Below, piece by piece: positions 8,743 to 17,700 of a stretch of 59,685 nt of DNA (the first letter of the stretch is position 1; every line of letters starts with the position of its first letter). The stretch is from Pyrinomonadaceae bacterium. Lineage in GTDB: Bacteria; Acidobacteriota; Blastocatellia; Pyrinomonadales; Pyrinomonadaceae. Below the pieces are notes generated by a model. That model was given only the letters and a program-made list of their open reading frames with translations. It was not told the DNA's origin and did no database searches. Made by a program: the position numbers and the translations under genes. Where the stretch lies: the NCBI GenBank assembly GCA_019694395.1, contig JAIBCC010000035.1:1-59685 (forward strand), given 5' to 3'.

Positions 8743-9510
8743 TCAAACTAAAATCAGTTGTAAATCGTGTTCTTTTATTGCTTTAACAATTTCAGGGGAT
8801 AAATTTTTGTCGCTGATTACACCGTTCATTTCCCATAATGAACCAATGCGGGAAAGACTATTTTTCCCAAATTTGCTCGAATCAGCCGTTAAATATTTTT
8901 CCCGTGAAATACTTACCATTACTTGGTTAATTCGGGATTCCTCAAATTTGGGTGTGCTGATTCCGTGTTCCAAAGTGCAGCCGTCTGCCGCGATAAAAAG
9001 TTTATCTGCAGTTAATTGCGCCAAAATTTCTTCGGCAAAATGTCCGATTACGGAAAGCGCATTGTGCCGCAAAATTCCGCCTAAAAGTATGATTTGGATA
9101 TCTTTAAAGCCTGCTAATTCAAGCGCAATATTTACGCCGTTAGTGATAACCGTCAAATCTTTCCGATTTTTGATTCGCTTGGCAATTTCGTGAGTTGTGC
9201 TGCCCGAATCAAGAATGATCGTTTCGCCGTCTTTGATAAGTTCTGCTGCTGCCGCTCCGATTCTTTCCTTTTCGTCAATGTTTTTGCCGAATTTTTCTTT
9301 CAAAGTGAGTTCGGTGTTTCCGCTGACCAAATTTGGTAAAACCGCGCCGCCGTGAGATTTGAAAACTAAACCGCGTTGGTGCAATTCTTTCAGATCGGCA
9401 CGGATCGTAACCTCAGAAATGTTAAAACGACGGCTCAACTCACGAACTTGAACTTTTCCGTTTTTGTGCAAAAGACTAACAATTTCTCCGCGTCGTTCTT
9501 CGGTCAACAT
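8743..9510 (-). CDS. DeoR-family (AgaR/GlpR-type) sugar repressor
   Basis: 255 residues with the standard DeoR layout: a winged helix at 1-57 (MLTEERRGEIVSLLHKNGKV, then ISEVTIRADLKEL and FKSHGGAVL) and a DeoRC sensor domain at about 75-232 with the phosphosugar-binding features DSGSTT and TNGVNIALEL. Such regulators are released from DNA by a phosphorylated pathway sugar. The gene overlaps the kinase gene by seven bases and precedes GH109, so it is autoregulated with the operon. The 10-bp CTTTC-type repeats upstream of 14482 and 36984 match the type of site this subfamily recognises, making this the likely regulator of both loci. Confidence 0.9.
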   Translation of the reverse strand: MLTEERRGEIVSLLHKNGKVQVRELSRRFNISEVTIRADLKELHQRGLVFKSHGGAVLPNLVSGNTELTLKEKFGKNIDEKERIGAAAAELIKDGETIILDSGSTTHEIAKRIKNRKDLTVITNGVNIALELAGFKDIQIILLGGILRHNALSVIGHFAEEILAQLTADKLFIAADGCTLEHGISTPKFEESRINQVMVSISREKYLTADSSKFGKNSLSRIGSLWEMNGVISDKNLSPEIVKAIKEHDLQLILV

Positions 9511-10439
9511 ATTTCTATTTCCTTGATTAATTCTTGAACCATTTCAAAACTGATTTGTCCCGGTAAATCAGCTAAGCAATTTGCTGCCCCACATGCGATT
9601 GCTAATTTCAAAGTCTCTTTTTCATCCAAATTTCTTGCGCTTGCTATGGCAAAAGCTGCAATTGTCGAATCTCCGCAACCAACTGTTGATTTAACTTTAA
9701 CCTTTGGCGGTTTTGCATAAATTGGGTTATTACCTTCATTAGACAAATAAATTAATCCGGTTTCCCCTAGCGAAAGTGCAACATTTTTTGCACCTTGATT
9801 TTGAAAAAATTCGGCGGCTTTAACTGCGGAAACTTTATCAAAAATTGTAAAACCACAAATTTTTTCCGCCTCTGACCGATTCGGTTTGACTAAATCAGGA
9901 TTTGCTTTAAGTCCTTTTAACAGAGCATTACCGCTTGTATCCAGAAAAACTTTGCCGCCAAATTTGCGTGCTTTATTGGTTAAATTAAAATAAAAATCAT
10001 TCGGCACATTCGGTGGTAAACTTCCTGAAAAGACGGCTTGAAAATTGGAAGGAAATTCGGCAAAAGTTTGTTCACAGACATAAAAAATTTCATCCAATTC
10101 ATTTGGCTGAATCTCACTCCCTCTTTCCAAAATTTCAGTGATTATGCCGTTTTCATCAATAATCTCGTCATTATTTCGGGTTTCGGAAATGGTCGGAATC
10201 GCGATTACATTGATTCCAAATTCAGAAAGCTGTTTTTGAACTTTTTCTCCGTTTGAACCGCCCAAAAATCCGATCCAAATGACCTCTTCACCCAAAATTT
10301 TGGCAACCATTGCTACGTGGGCTGCTTTTCCGCCCGCAAATGAAATTGATGATTCGACACGATTTACTTCACCGATATTCAATTTTTTTAGGCGGATACG
10401 ACGGTCAATTGCCGGGTTTGCCGAAACGCAAATAATCAT
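9504..10439 (-). CDS. PfkB-family sugar-phosphate kinase, 1-phosphofructokinase/tagatose-6-phosphate kinase type
   Basis: The 311-residue protein has the two PfkB signatures: an N-terminal FAGGKAAHVAMV region and the C-terminal VGCGDSTIAAF, in which Cys replaces the usual Ala of GAGDS. SGSLPP and KPNRSEAE are typical of the FruK/LacC branch rather than ribokinases. In this setting the likely substrate is D-tagatose 6-phosphate, giving tagatose 1,6-bisphosphate for the aldolase at 35186-36058. The gene starts one base inside the GH35 stop (TAATG) and overlaps the repressor gene, so it is translationally coupled on both sides. Fructose 1-phosphate is the alternative substrate. Confidence 0.85.
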   Translation of the reverse strand: MIICVSANPAIDRRIRLKKLNIGEVNRVESSISFAGGKAAHVAMVAKILGEEVIWIGFLGGSNGEKVQKQLSEFGINVIAIPTISETRNNDEIIDENGIITEILERGSEIQPNELDEIFYVCEQTFAEFPSNFQAVFSGSLPPNVPNDFYFNLTNKARKFGGKVFLDTSGNALLKGLKANPDLVKPNRSEAEKICGFTIFDKVSAVKAAEFFQNQGAKNVALSLGETGLIYLSNEGNNPIYAKPPKVKVKSTVGCGDSTIAAFAIASARNLDEKETLKLAIACGAANCLADLPGQISFEMVQELIKEIEIC

Positions 10440-12265
10440 TAGTTTGCAAAAATCTGTTTTTTAATTCCCCGCAAAGTCATTTGTTTTGGAGCATCCGTGT
10501 CTAAAACGATCACTTCATTTTTCCCTTTTTTAAACCAAGCTGACGGAACAAAAAGTGTTTGCTGCGGTCCGATTTTCCAGTGCCTTCCAAGATTGTGCCC
10601 GTTTACCCAAACAAATCCTTTGCCCCAATTTGTTGTGTCCAAATATGTGTCGCCAAGGTTTTGCAATTGGAAAAATCCACGATAAAAAGTTGGAGTGTTC
10701 GGTTTTGCACTTCCTTTTTTGAATTTTAGATTTTTCAAATTATCAAGCGGAAGGTTAAAAATCTGCCAAGTATTCAAGGTTTCACTATTTAATGTGACAT
10801 TTCCAACAATTCCTTTACGGTCAAAAATAAACTCTCTGCCAAAGTTCAAACGTCCCCCGTTTTCTACCAGAATTTCGAGCGTTGAACCTGATTTAACATT
10901 GATTTTTAGTGAGTTTTCTTTTAACCGACGGTCAATTTTTCCAACCAAATTTCCGTCAACAAAAATATGTCCGTAGTCGTTCAAATTATCAAACTTCAAT
11001 TCGCCGTTAGCTTCTTTTGTAATTTTAGTCCGATATAAAATGAAACCGTAATTTTGCCCGGTTTCTTCCATTGAGAGCGGTTTTTCTGATTGTTTTGGAT
11101 TACCCAAAAGCGAAAAAAGATCAGCGGTTTCGTTTAGTTGAAATTGCGGAACCTCAATTAAATCTTTGCTTTGAGGAATTGCCGGAAGTTTTTCATCAGG
11201 GAAATATTTTTGAATTAGCTCACGAATTGCGTAGTATTTTTCAGTTGGTTTACCTGATTCATCCAATGGCGAATCATAATCATAACTGGAAGTATCAGGT
11301 TGTAACGGCTCATTTTTATTATAATTTGCGCCGTTCATAAAACCGAAGGTTGTTCCGCCGTGAAACATATAAAGGTTAAAGGAAATCCGGTTTTTGAGCA
11401 TCCAGTCCAATCCAAGAGCGGCTTGTTTCGGATCAACGGTGTGATGCGGTTTCCCCCAGTGATCGAACCAGCCAACCCAATATTCGCCGACCATTTTCGG
11501 CACGTTTTGGCGGAATTTGGCAAAATTTTTGAATTCATTTTCTGCGTCCTTGTCACTGTCCTTGCTGTCAACCCCAAAATTGATGACCGAAAGAACATCG
11601 GGCAGGGTTCCGCCTTTTAACTGATTTTCGCCGGAACCGTCCGAGGTAAAAAGTTGACCCGTAAACCCCGCAGCTTGAACCATTTTCTTGACTGCGTTCA
11701 TATAATCCATGTCATTGCCAAATGAACCGTATTCGTTTTCAACCTGAACCATAATGACGTTTCCGCCTTTGGCAATTTCCATTGGTGCCAGCCGTTTTCC
11801 GACCTCTGCCATATATCGTTTGGCATAATCCAAAAATCGGGAATCGGCAGTGCGGACTTTCATATCTTTTTCTGCCAAAAGCCAAGCCGGAATTCCGCCA
11901 AATTCCCATTCAGTGCAGATATACGGACCGGGACGGACGATGACATAAAGCCCTTCCTCTTTAGCTTCACGAACATATTCGGCAATATCTAAATTTCCCG
12001 AAAAATCAAATTGACCGGGTTTTGGCTCGTGCAAATTCCAGAAAATATAAGTGGTTATCGTATTTAATCCCAACGCTTTAGCTTTACGAAATCGGTCGCG
12101 CCAGTAATCACGAGGAACACGCGGATAGTGCATTTCACCGGAACGAATCATAAAAGGTTTGCCGTTTAGGAGAAAGTTTTCGCCTTGCCAACTAAAACTG
12201 TTATTTTGGGCGAATGCAGGAAAAATTGTGGTCAAAACTAGGATTAAAATTAAGAAGATTTTCAT
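10439..12265 (-). CDS. GH35 beta-galactosidase, secreted
   Basis: 608 residues with a Sec signal peptide (1-19, ending FPAFA before QN). The GH35 barrel begins with FLLNGKPFMIRSGEMHYPR and contains YIFWNLHEP, GPYICTEWEFGGIPAWL, the acid/base Glu in VQVENEYGSFG (about E177) and the nucleophile Glu in VGEYWVGWFDHWG (about E258). Beta-sandwich domains follow, with VNGHNLGRHW near the end. GH35 enzymes remove terminal beta-galactose and retain configuration. The signal peptide places it in the periplasm or outside. The next gene upstream, GH27, ends four bases before this start. Confidence 0.93.
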   Translation of the reverse strand: MKIFLILILVLTTIFPAFAQNNSFSWQGENFLLNGKPFMIRSGEMHYPRVPRDYWRDRFRKAKALGLNTITTYIFWNLHEPKPGQFDFSGNLDIAEYVREAKEEGLYVIVRPGPYICTEWEFGGIPAWLLAEKDMKVRTADSRFLDYAKRYMAEVGKRLAPMEIAKGGNVIMVQVENEYGSFGNDMDYMNAVKKMVQAAGFTGQLFTSDGSGENQLKGGTLPDVLSVINFGVDSKDSDKDAENEFKNFAKFRQNVPKMVGEYWVGWFDHWGKPHHTVDPKQAALGLDWMLKNRISFNLYMFHGGTTFGFMNGANYNKNEPLQPDTSSYDYDSPLDESGKPTEKYYAIRELIQKYFPDEKLPAIPQSKDLIEVPQFQLNETADLFSLLGNPKQSEKPLSMEETGQNYGFILYRTKITKEANGELKFDNLNDYGHIFVDGNLVGKIDRRLKENSLKINVKSGSTLEILVENGGRLNFGREFIFDRKGIVGNVTLNSETLNTWQIFNLPLDNLKNLKFKKGSAKPNTPTFYRGFFQLQNLGDTYLDTTNWGKGFVWVNGHNLGRHWKIGPQQTLFVPSAWFKKGKNEVIVLDTDAPKQMTLRGIKKQIFAN

Positions 12266-12269
12266 AAAT

Positions 12270-13430
12270 TTATTTTGCTGGTTTGATAATAAACATCGCC
12301 GAATTGTGAGCTGCGACAGAAGCCGTCAAGTTTTTAGTAACTGTTTGATTTGTCTTAGTCCAAAGATTGTGTGCCGTGTATTTTTTAGCTTCGGACAAGC
12401 CTAATTCTTTTGGGGAAACGCTAATTGAAACAGGAATGTCGGAACCATTTCGATTTAGTAAAACAACCGCCCGCGAACCATCAGACATTGGCTTTATCCA
12501 AACCTCCGAATCACCGTCATCACGGAGTTTGTAACCTTGCGAACCACCCCAATCCTGATTTACTGCAATTACTTCGCGGTTGGTCAAAATATCTTTGGTT
12601 CCATTTTTCATGGTGCGAAGGTCATTTCCCGCAAACAATGGAGCGTTGAGTAAAGCCCACAGACTGAAATGCGAACGGTATTCCGCATCCGTCATCGAAC
12701 CATTTCCAACTTCGAGCATATCAGGATCGTTCCAGGCATTGGGTTTTGAATATTTTTCCAAACCGACCTGCAAATCCAAAAGCCGCATTACCGATTGCCA
12801 ATTATCACGGATGTCACCGGTTGTTCGCCAAATATGACCGCCGACATTATCCGCCCATTGCCAGGGTTTGTTTTCGCCCCATTCACAAATGCTGAACAGA
12901 ATCGGTCTGCCGGTTTTCCGCAGAGCTTCAGCCATTGCCTGATAGCGGGGAATAAATGGGCGTTTTTGATTATTGCAGTTGTCATATTTTAAAAGGTCAA
13001 CGCCCCATTCAGCGAATTTTTTGGCATCTGCCGTTTCGTAATCAAGACTGGCAGGCAATCCTTCGCAGGTTTTCGTTCCCGCGGATGAATAAACTCCGAG
13101 TTTCAAACCCTTTGAATGAGCGTAATCAGCAAGCGATTTGATCCCGTTCGGAAATCGGATTGGGTCTGCTTGCAGATCGCCGTTCGCGTCGCGTTTGTCC
13201 GCCATCCAACAATCATCAATGTTTAGATAAATAAATCCCGCATCCTTCATTCCCGATGAAATCATTGCGTCGGCAGTTTCGCGAATAAGTTTTTCGTCAA
13301 TTTTACAACCGAATTTATTCCAACTATTCCAACCCATTGGAGGCGTCGGCGCAAGATTTTCCTTTGCGTTCGTTTGTCCGAAAACCGAAAGCACCGAAAA
13401 TAAAATCAGGATTTGCAAAAGAATTTTCAT
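12270..13430 (-). CDS. GH27 alpha-galactosidase, secreted
   Basis: 386 residues. A Sec signal peptide (to about residue 22) is followed by the GH27 opening TPPMGWNSWNKFGC. The nucleophile Asp lies in LLKYDNCN (about D150) and the acid/base Asp in WNDPDMLEVG (about D234). The substrate loop reads SICEWGENKPW. The Glu of CEWG is the residue that selects galactose over GalNAc in characterised GH27 enzymes (human alpha-Gal A has Glu here, alpha-GalNAcase has Ser). I therefore predict alpha-galactosidase, complementing the GalNAc-specific GH109 in the same operon. Two bases separate it from the amidohydrolase gene. Confidence 0.92.
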   Translation of the reverse strand: MKILLQILILFSVLSVFGQTNAKENLAPTPPMGWNSWNKFGCKIDEKLIRETADAMISSGMKDAGFIYLNIDDCWMADKRDANGDLQADPIRFPNGIKSLADYAHSKGLKLGVYSSAGTKTCEGLPASLDYETADAKKFAEWGVDLLKYDNCNNQKRPFIPRYQAMAEALRKTGRPILFSICEWGENKPWQWADNVGGHIWRTTGDIRDNWQSVMRLLDLQVGLEKYSKPNAWNDPDMLEVGNGSMTDAEYRSHFSLWALLNAPLFAGNDLRTMKNGTKDILTNREVIAVNQDWGGSQGYKLRDDGDSEVWIKPMSDGSRAVVLLNRNGSDIPVSISVSPKELGLSEAKKYTAHNLWTKTNQTVTKNLTASVAAHNSAMFIIKPAK

Positions 13431-13432
13431 AG

Positions 13433-14482
13433 TTATCTTTTCAACAATTTCAAAGCGTTCTCACGATAAACTTTTTGTAAAACATCATCCGGCAAATAAA
13501 TACCGTAAATTTGCCAGCGACCTTGCCGCGAAGCGTGCGAAGGGTAATCAAAATATTCGTCTGCCGTTTCTAAAAAACGGAAATGGAGCCGATACATTTC
13601 AATTTCGGGAACCAGATCCGTGCCGAATAAAATACGATCTGAATATTTCAGGAAAAATTCCCGCGCCGTATATGGTTGCCGTCCAAGTTCTGCCGTTCGT
13701 GCGCCAATATCCACAAAAACATTCGGATTTTCGTCCAATAATTGGGTGACATAAGCTAAATTTTCGCTTTTTTCCGCTAAATGAGCGCAGACAAAAGTGG
13801 TTTTTGGGTGACGTTTAAAAATTGAATCACGCTGCATCAACAACTCATCTTTAGAAAAATGAGACGGATAAAATCCCCAATCAGGATGTGCCGCCAACTC
13901 TTCGAAACGTTCGTTAAATCGGTCAATCGGCAGAAAAAAAGCATCAGGATCGGAAATATGGAACATTACCGGAAAGTTCAAAACTCCGGCTTTTTCAAAA
14001 AAAGGTGCCAACCGTTCATCATCAACCCGCAGCAACTCGCCGTTTTTTTCACGTAAAGTTAAACCCAGATCCTTCCAAATTTTAATACCGCAAAATCCTG
14101 CTTCGACATATTTTTCCAAACGTTCCACTGATTTTTGCCAGAAATTTTCAGAATCCAGATCCGTCCAATCGAACCAGGCGTAGGTTTCAAATCTATCCGG
14201 GGAAGAATCTTTAAATTTACGATGGATTTCAAAGGCTTTTTCGCCGGTCTGCATCGTAATATTGACGCATTTTTCAATCCCGCAATCATCCATTATTTGC
14301 AGAACTTCGCCGGGATTTTGCGCGTCCAGATGGTTGTGATAATCAATGGCGGGGAATTTGGATCTTGAAATTTCGTGAGTCGGAACATTAAGCATCGAAA
14401 CCGGGGCAAAATCCGAAATTCTTAAATCTACCTCAGCTTTTGCCGTCACCATTTCGATAAATTTATCATTAATTGGTTCCAT
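13433..14482 (-). CDS. Amidohydrolase-family (COG2159-like) enzyme, first gene of the sugar operon
   Basis: A 349-residue cytoplasmic TIM-barrel metal enzyme. Putative metal ligands and catalytic residues are visible in order: the HxH of AIDYHNHLDA (about 48-50), MFHISDPDAF, CAHLAE and the C-terminal LFGTDLVPE. These mark the Amidohydro_2 group, which includes lactonases, decarboxylases and C-N hydrolases. It has no signal peptide. It is the leader gene of the operon, starting nine bases from the CTTTC-type operator, so it should matter to the pathway. No GalNAc-6-phosphate deacetylase is visible nearby, but this family is not the usual NagA/AgaA type, so I do not assign that role. A lactonase or a deacylase would both fit. 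Confidence 0.75.
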   Translation of the reverse strand: MEPINDKFIEMVTAKAEVDLRISDFAPVSMLNVPTHEISRSKFPAIDYHNHLDAQNPGEVLQIMDDCGIEKCVNITMQTGEKAFEIHRKFKDSSPDRFETYAWFDWTDLDSENFWQKSVERLEKYVEAGFCGIKIWKDLGLTLREKNGELLRVDDERLAPFFEKAGVLNFPVMFHISDPDAFFLPIDRFNERFEELAAHPDWGFYPSHFSKDELLMQRDSIFKRHPKTTFVCAHLAEKSENLAYVTQLLDENPNVFVDIGARTAELGRQPYTAREFFLKYSDRILFGTDLVPEIEMYRLHFRFLETADEYFDYPSHASRQGRWQIYGIYLPDDVLQKVYRENALKLLKR

Positions 14483-14490
14483 TTTGAAAT

Positions 14491-14550
14491 GCTTTTATTT
14501 GCTTTCGTTTACTTTCTTTTATTTACAAAACGAAATATAAACCAAAAATT
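14491..14550 (-). promoter_or_regulatory. Operator/promoter module of the glycosidase operon
   Basis: Three direct 10-bp repeats lie in tandem: GCTTTTATTT (14491-14500), GCTTTCGTTT (14501-14510), ACTTTCTTTT (14511-14520). They are followed by a conserved block containing TTTACAAAACGAAATATAA and ending ACCAAAAATT. The same 60-bp module occurs at 36988-37047 with six differences by eye. The repeat type resembles known AgaR-class DeoR operators. The repeats sit between the conserved AT-rich block, which probably holds the promoter, and the start codon at 14482, a position suited to repression. Confidence 0.75.
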
Positions 14551-14997
14551 TAGAAATCACAAGAGCAAAAGGAAAAATCAAAAAAGACAAAAATAAAAGA
14601 CACATTATCAAATCAAATACTGAATTGAAATTGTCTCAAAATAAGTAAATTAGATTTTAATTTTAGAGATTTTTAAGGCATTTTGTGTGGCAAAATGGAC
14701 AGGTAATCTTCACCTAAAGGGGAATTGTGTAACACTTATTTTATTTGAATTCCTGCTTCAAAATAAGGAAACTTCGATCCTAAAATAAAATTTTAATGAA
14801 AAATTTATTTGAATCGAAATTGTAAACCTCACTAAATTATAAAGTTAAAATTTGTTAAAAAGGAAATTTATCCCGCTTTCAAAAAAATTCTAATTAAAGC
14901 CGATTTACGGAACTGTGTTTGCTTAATTAAAAAAATAAAAGCCTTATTTTTTAGGGCGAATAAATTGAAATATTAGATATTTATATTGGTTTTTTTT
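14551..14997. other. AT-rich intergenic region, no gene seen
   Basis: About 450 bases upstream of the receiver-GGDEF-EAL gene hold no supported gene. Weak dyads such as AGGT/ACCT near 14700-14716 are the only structure noticed. The promoter of the downstream gene should lie here. Confidence 0.4.
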
Positions 14998-16824
14998 ATG
15001 AAAAATTTAGATTGTAATAACAAACGCATTTTAATTGTTGATGACCAGGCATCGGTTAGAAATTTTTTGAGAGAGATTTTAGCGGCAAAATACCATTGTG
15101 AAATGGTTAGTTCTGCAGAAGAGGCACTTGAGATTCTTAAAACAGATTATTTTAATTTGGTATTGAGCGATATTGAAATGGGGAAAATGAGCGGAATTGA
15201 ATTGGTCTCCCAAACTCACAATTCATTACCAGATACGGTATTTGTAATGATAAGCGGCAATCAGGATATTGAAGATGCGGTCGAATCAATGAGAGTTGGT
15301 GCGTTTGATTACATAAAAAAACCATTCAATATTGATCAAATTGAAATTGCCATTGAACGCGCACTTAATCACCAATCATTACTTTTTTCAAAGCATCAAT
15401 ATGAAAATCATTTGGAAGAATTAGTTAAAATTCGGACTGAAGAGTTAAATTATATTTCAAATTATGATGTTCTGACCGAATTGCCAAACCGAAATTTGTT
15501 TGAAGATCGTTTGTCTCAAGCTCTCTCTCATGTCAATTATAATCGCAAAAATCTTGCCATCCTTCGTATTTCATTAGATCAACTGAAAAATGTTTTTGAT
15601 GTTTTTGGGCAATGTAACGGAAATGCCTTACTGAAAGAAGCGGCAAAAAGATTAAAGAATTTTATATTTGAAGGGGTGACCGTCGCCAGATTTGAAGGCA
15701 ATGAGTTTGGGGTTATGTTGTCCCAAATTAACGGCACCGAAGAGGTAGTTGAATTTACCAAAAAAATAATGGATTCGCTTAATCAACCGTTCCTAATCGA
15801 AAGTAATCAAATTTTTGTTCCATTTAGTATTGGCATAAGTCTCTTTCCAAACGATGGCGGTGATGCCGAAACTCTGCTTAAAAATGCGGGAATTGCCCTG
15901 ACCCGCTCCAGAGAAGAAGAAAGAAGCGGTTATCAGTTTTTCACCACGGAAATGAATTCTTTCGCACAAAAACGGATGGAAATGGAGATGGATTTGCGGC
16001 ACGCATTGGAACGAAACGAATTTGAAGTTTATTACCAGCCGAAACTGTGCACCAAAAACCGAAAAATAATCGGGATGGAAGCTCTGGTTCGTTGGAATAG
16101 ACCGGATTCAACTTTTGTTTCTCCGGCAGAATTTATTCCTTTAGCAGAGGAAACGGGATTGATAATTCCTATCGGAGAATGGGTTTTAAGAACAGCTTGT
16201 AAACAGTTGAAGGAATGGGAGGATGAAGGATTTTCGCCGTTAATAGTTTCTGTTAATCTTTCGGCTCAACAATTCCATCAGCCTGATTTGCTGGAAGTTA
16301 TTAAAGACATCATTAAAGAAACGAAAATTAATCCGAATAATTTAGAACTGGAGTTAACGGAAAGTTCAATTTTGAAAAATAAATCAAAGGTAATTGGTAT
16401 TTTAGATGAATTAAAACGGATAGGAGTAAAAATATCCATTGATGATTTCGGCACCGGTTATTCATCCCTAAGTTATTTAAAGAGATTACCCCTTGATATT
16501 TTGAAAATTGATAAATCGTTTATTCAAGATATGACCATTAGTCCTGACGAAGCTTCACTGGTTATGACGATTATTTCACTTGCCCATAATTTAGGATTAA
16601 AAGTTATAGCCGAAGGTGTTGAAACAGAGGAGCAATTAAGATTTTTGCACCTTCTTAGATGTGATGGGTGGCAAGGCTATTTATTTAGTAAACCCGTTAC
16701 GGCGAAATTATTCAGAGAATTATTGATCGAAAATAGTCAGGAAAATACAACGGCGTGGCAGCTTGATTTTTTTAGATCAAACCTGCCAAGGGAAATGGCT
16801 GAGATTCATTGCTCGGGTTTTTAG
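14998..16824 (+). CDS. Response regulator with degenerate GGDEF and intact EAL domain (c-di-GMP phosphodiesterase)
   Basis: 608 residues. An N-terminal receiver (about 9-125; ILIVDDQ, phosphoacceptor Asp in LVLSDIEMG, Lys in YIKKPF) is joined by a helix to a GGDEF domain (about 158-315) whose active site reads RFEGNEFG (about 230-237) in place of GGDEF, so it is probably not a cyclase. The EAL domain (about 335-585) keeps GMEALVRW, ELTESS, DDFGTGYSS, KIDKSF and EGVE, as in active phosphodiesterases. It should lower cytoplasmic c-di-GMP on phosphorylation; the GGDEF part may bind GTP as an allosteric site. The ATG at 14998 is preferred over TTG 14986; neither has a clear ribosome site. A kinase partner is not adjacent. 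It precedes the secretion-type operon, and c-di-GMP often governs surface structures. Confidence 0.88.
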   Translation: MKNLDCNNKRILIVDDQASVRNFLREILAAKYHCEMVSSAEEALEILKTDYFNLVLSDIEMGKMSGIELVSQTHNSLPDTVFVMISGNQDIEDAVESMRVGAFDYIKKPFNIDQIEIAIERALNHQSLLFSKHQYENHLEELVKIRTEELNYISNYDVLTELPNRNLFEDRLSQALSHVNYNRKNLAILRISLDQLKNVFDVFGQCNGNALLKEAAKRLKNFIFEGVTVARFEGNEFGVMLSQINGTEEVVEFTKKIMDSLNQPFLIESNQIFVPFSIGISLFPNDGGDAETLLKNAGIALTRSREEERSGYQFFTTEMNSFAQKRMEMEMDLRHALERNEFEVYYQPKLCTKNRKIIGMEALVRWNRPDSTFVSPAEFIPLAEETGLIIPIGEWVLRTACKQLKEWEDEGFSPLIVSVNLSAQQFHQPDLLEVIKDIIKETKINPNNLELELTESSILKNKSKVIGILDELKRIGVKISIDDFGTGYSSLSYLKRLPLDILKIDKSFIQDMTISPDEASLVMTIISLAHNLGLKVIAEGVETEEQLRFLHLLRCDGWQGYLFSKPVTAKLFRELLIENSQENTTAWQLDFFRSNLPREMAEIHCSGF

Positions 16825-16842
16825 TCCGGTTAAAATCAAATA

Positions 16843-16868
16843 GGGAGAAATGCCCGTTCATTTCTCCC
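16843..16868 (+). terminator. Hairpin after the EAL gene
   Basis: GGGAGAAATG (16843-16852) pairs perfectly with CATTTCTCCC (16859-16868) around a six-base loop. No T run follows, so it may be a weak or factor-assisted terminator, or protect the 3' end of the mRNA. Confidence 0.5.
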
Positions 16869-16997
16869 CACACAGTAAATCCTCAACATTCAAAAGTTTT
16901 AAGTATACAAGCAAAAAAAATAAACTACTTTTCTTAACCTATTGATACAATTGAGCTTACTAATATGTTAAACAAACTTAACCGTATATAAACATTG

Positions 16998-17013
16998 TGG
17001 CACAAGCCTTGCA
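16998..17013 (+). promoter_or_regulatory. Sigma-54 (-24/-12) promoter of the secretion-type operon
   Basis: TGGCACAAGCCTTGCA has the invariant GG and GC exactly 10 bases apart and is a near-perfect match to the RpoN consensus. Transcription would begin near 17025, upstream of the ribosome site at 17074-17079. A direct repeat CTTAACC at 16933-16939 and 16977-16983 could be the upstream activator site. RpoN promoters need an NtrC-type activator; two are encoded in this window (31940 and 45453). Confidence 0.88.
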
Positions 17014-17091
17014 CTTTACTAAACCGACACCATTCACAAGATGAATAAGTCAAAAAAAAATAAAAAAAACCTAAAAGGAGTTCTTAGCAAT

Positions 17092-17670
17092 ATGCTTTTC
17101 AAAAACTTACTGCGTTATGCAGCTTTATCAACCTTTTTATTCGCCTTAGCAGGCTTTGCTGCTGCCCAAGGTCCTGTAGTTGGCACTTCAACCACTTCAG
17201 AATTAGCAATGAGTGCAAATGTTCAAACTGCAGTTCAATTAAACATTTCCACCGATACCGGAAACAGTGGAGCAACTGTCAGCGGTAGTAACTCAACCGG
17301 ACTTTTCTCAGTTAATTTCGGTAATGTCAATGGTCTTGGTTTAGGCACCCCAACAGCCGGCGTTTCGGTTTCTGTTGATGGAAGCGGCGCAACTTATTCT
17401 ACCCCTGTCAAACTCACACCGGTTTATTCAGGTTTTACCACAGAAACAGCAACCGTAACCGTTGAAGCCGGTTCGAGTGCCGATCAAGGAATTGCCCGCG
17501 AAGGAAATGCGGCTAATTCGATGACATCTGTTACTTCTACTCCGGCTGAAGTTTTTACCGGAGCCGCCAGCGAATCAAACCATACCCGTTATGTTGGTTT
17601 TAGAGTTGCCCGCACAGAAGCTGCCGGAGCTAAAGAAGCCACATTTATTTATACAGTAACCGTTGAATAG
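17092..17670 (+). CDS. Secreted surface-subunit-like protein
   Basis: 192 residues. A Sec signal peptide (about 1-25, ending AGFAAA before QGPV) precedes a mature part that is rich in Thr, Ser, Val, Ala and Gly and low in charge, with predicted beta strands (for example LFSVNFGNVNGLGLG and the final EATFIYTVTVE). This resembles pilin, spore-coat or WxL/DUF4402-like beta-sandwich subunits, but I cannot name a family. The ATG at 17092 follows AAGGAG at suitable spacing; an upstream ATG at 17041 would place a Lys/Asn-rich stretch before the signal and is less likely. It is the first gene behind the sigma-54 promoter and is followed by genes for an Ig-fold chaperone-like protein and a large barrel, so it is probably the exported building block. 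Confidence 0.7.
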   Translation: MLFKNLLRYAALSTFLFALAGFAAAQGPVVGTSTTSELAMSANVQTAVQLNISTDTGNSGATVSGSNSTGLFSVNFGNVNGLGLGTPTAGVSVSVDGSGATYSTPVKLTPVYSGFTTETATVTVEAGSSADQGIAREGNAANSMTSVTSTPAEVFTGAASESNHTRYVGFRVARTEAAGAKEATFIYTVTVE

Positions 17671-17700
17671 TTTTTCTGAATTATCTTGGTAGTAGGTAAA

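Noticed and set aside
12270..13430. GH27 protein as alpha-N-acetylgalactosaminidase
   Set aside because: The CEWG loop has the Glu that selects galactose; the GalNAc role is covered by the GH109 protein.
14700..14745. Riboswitch or operator around the AGGT/ACCT dyad upstream of the EAL gene
   Set aside because: The pairing is too short and no conserved core motif is visible.
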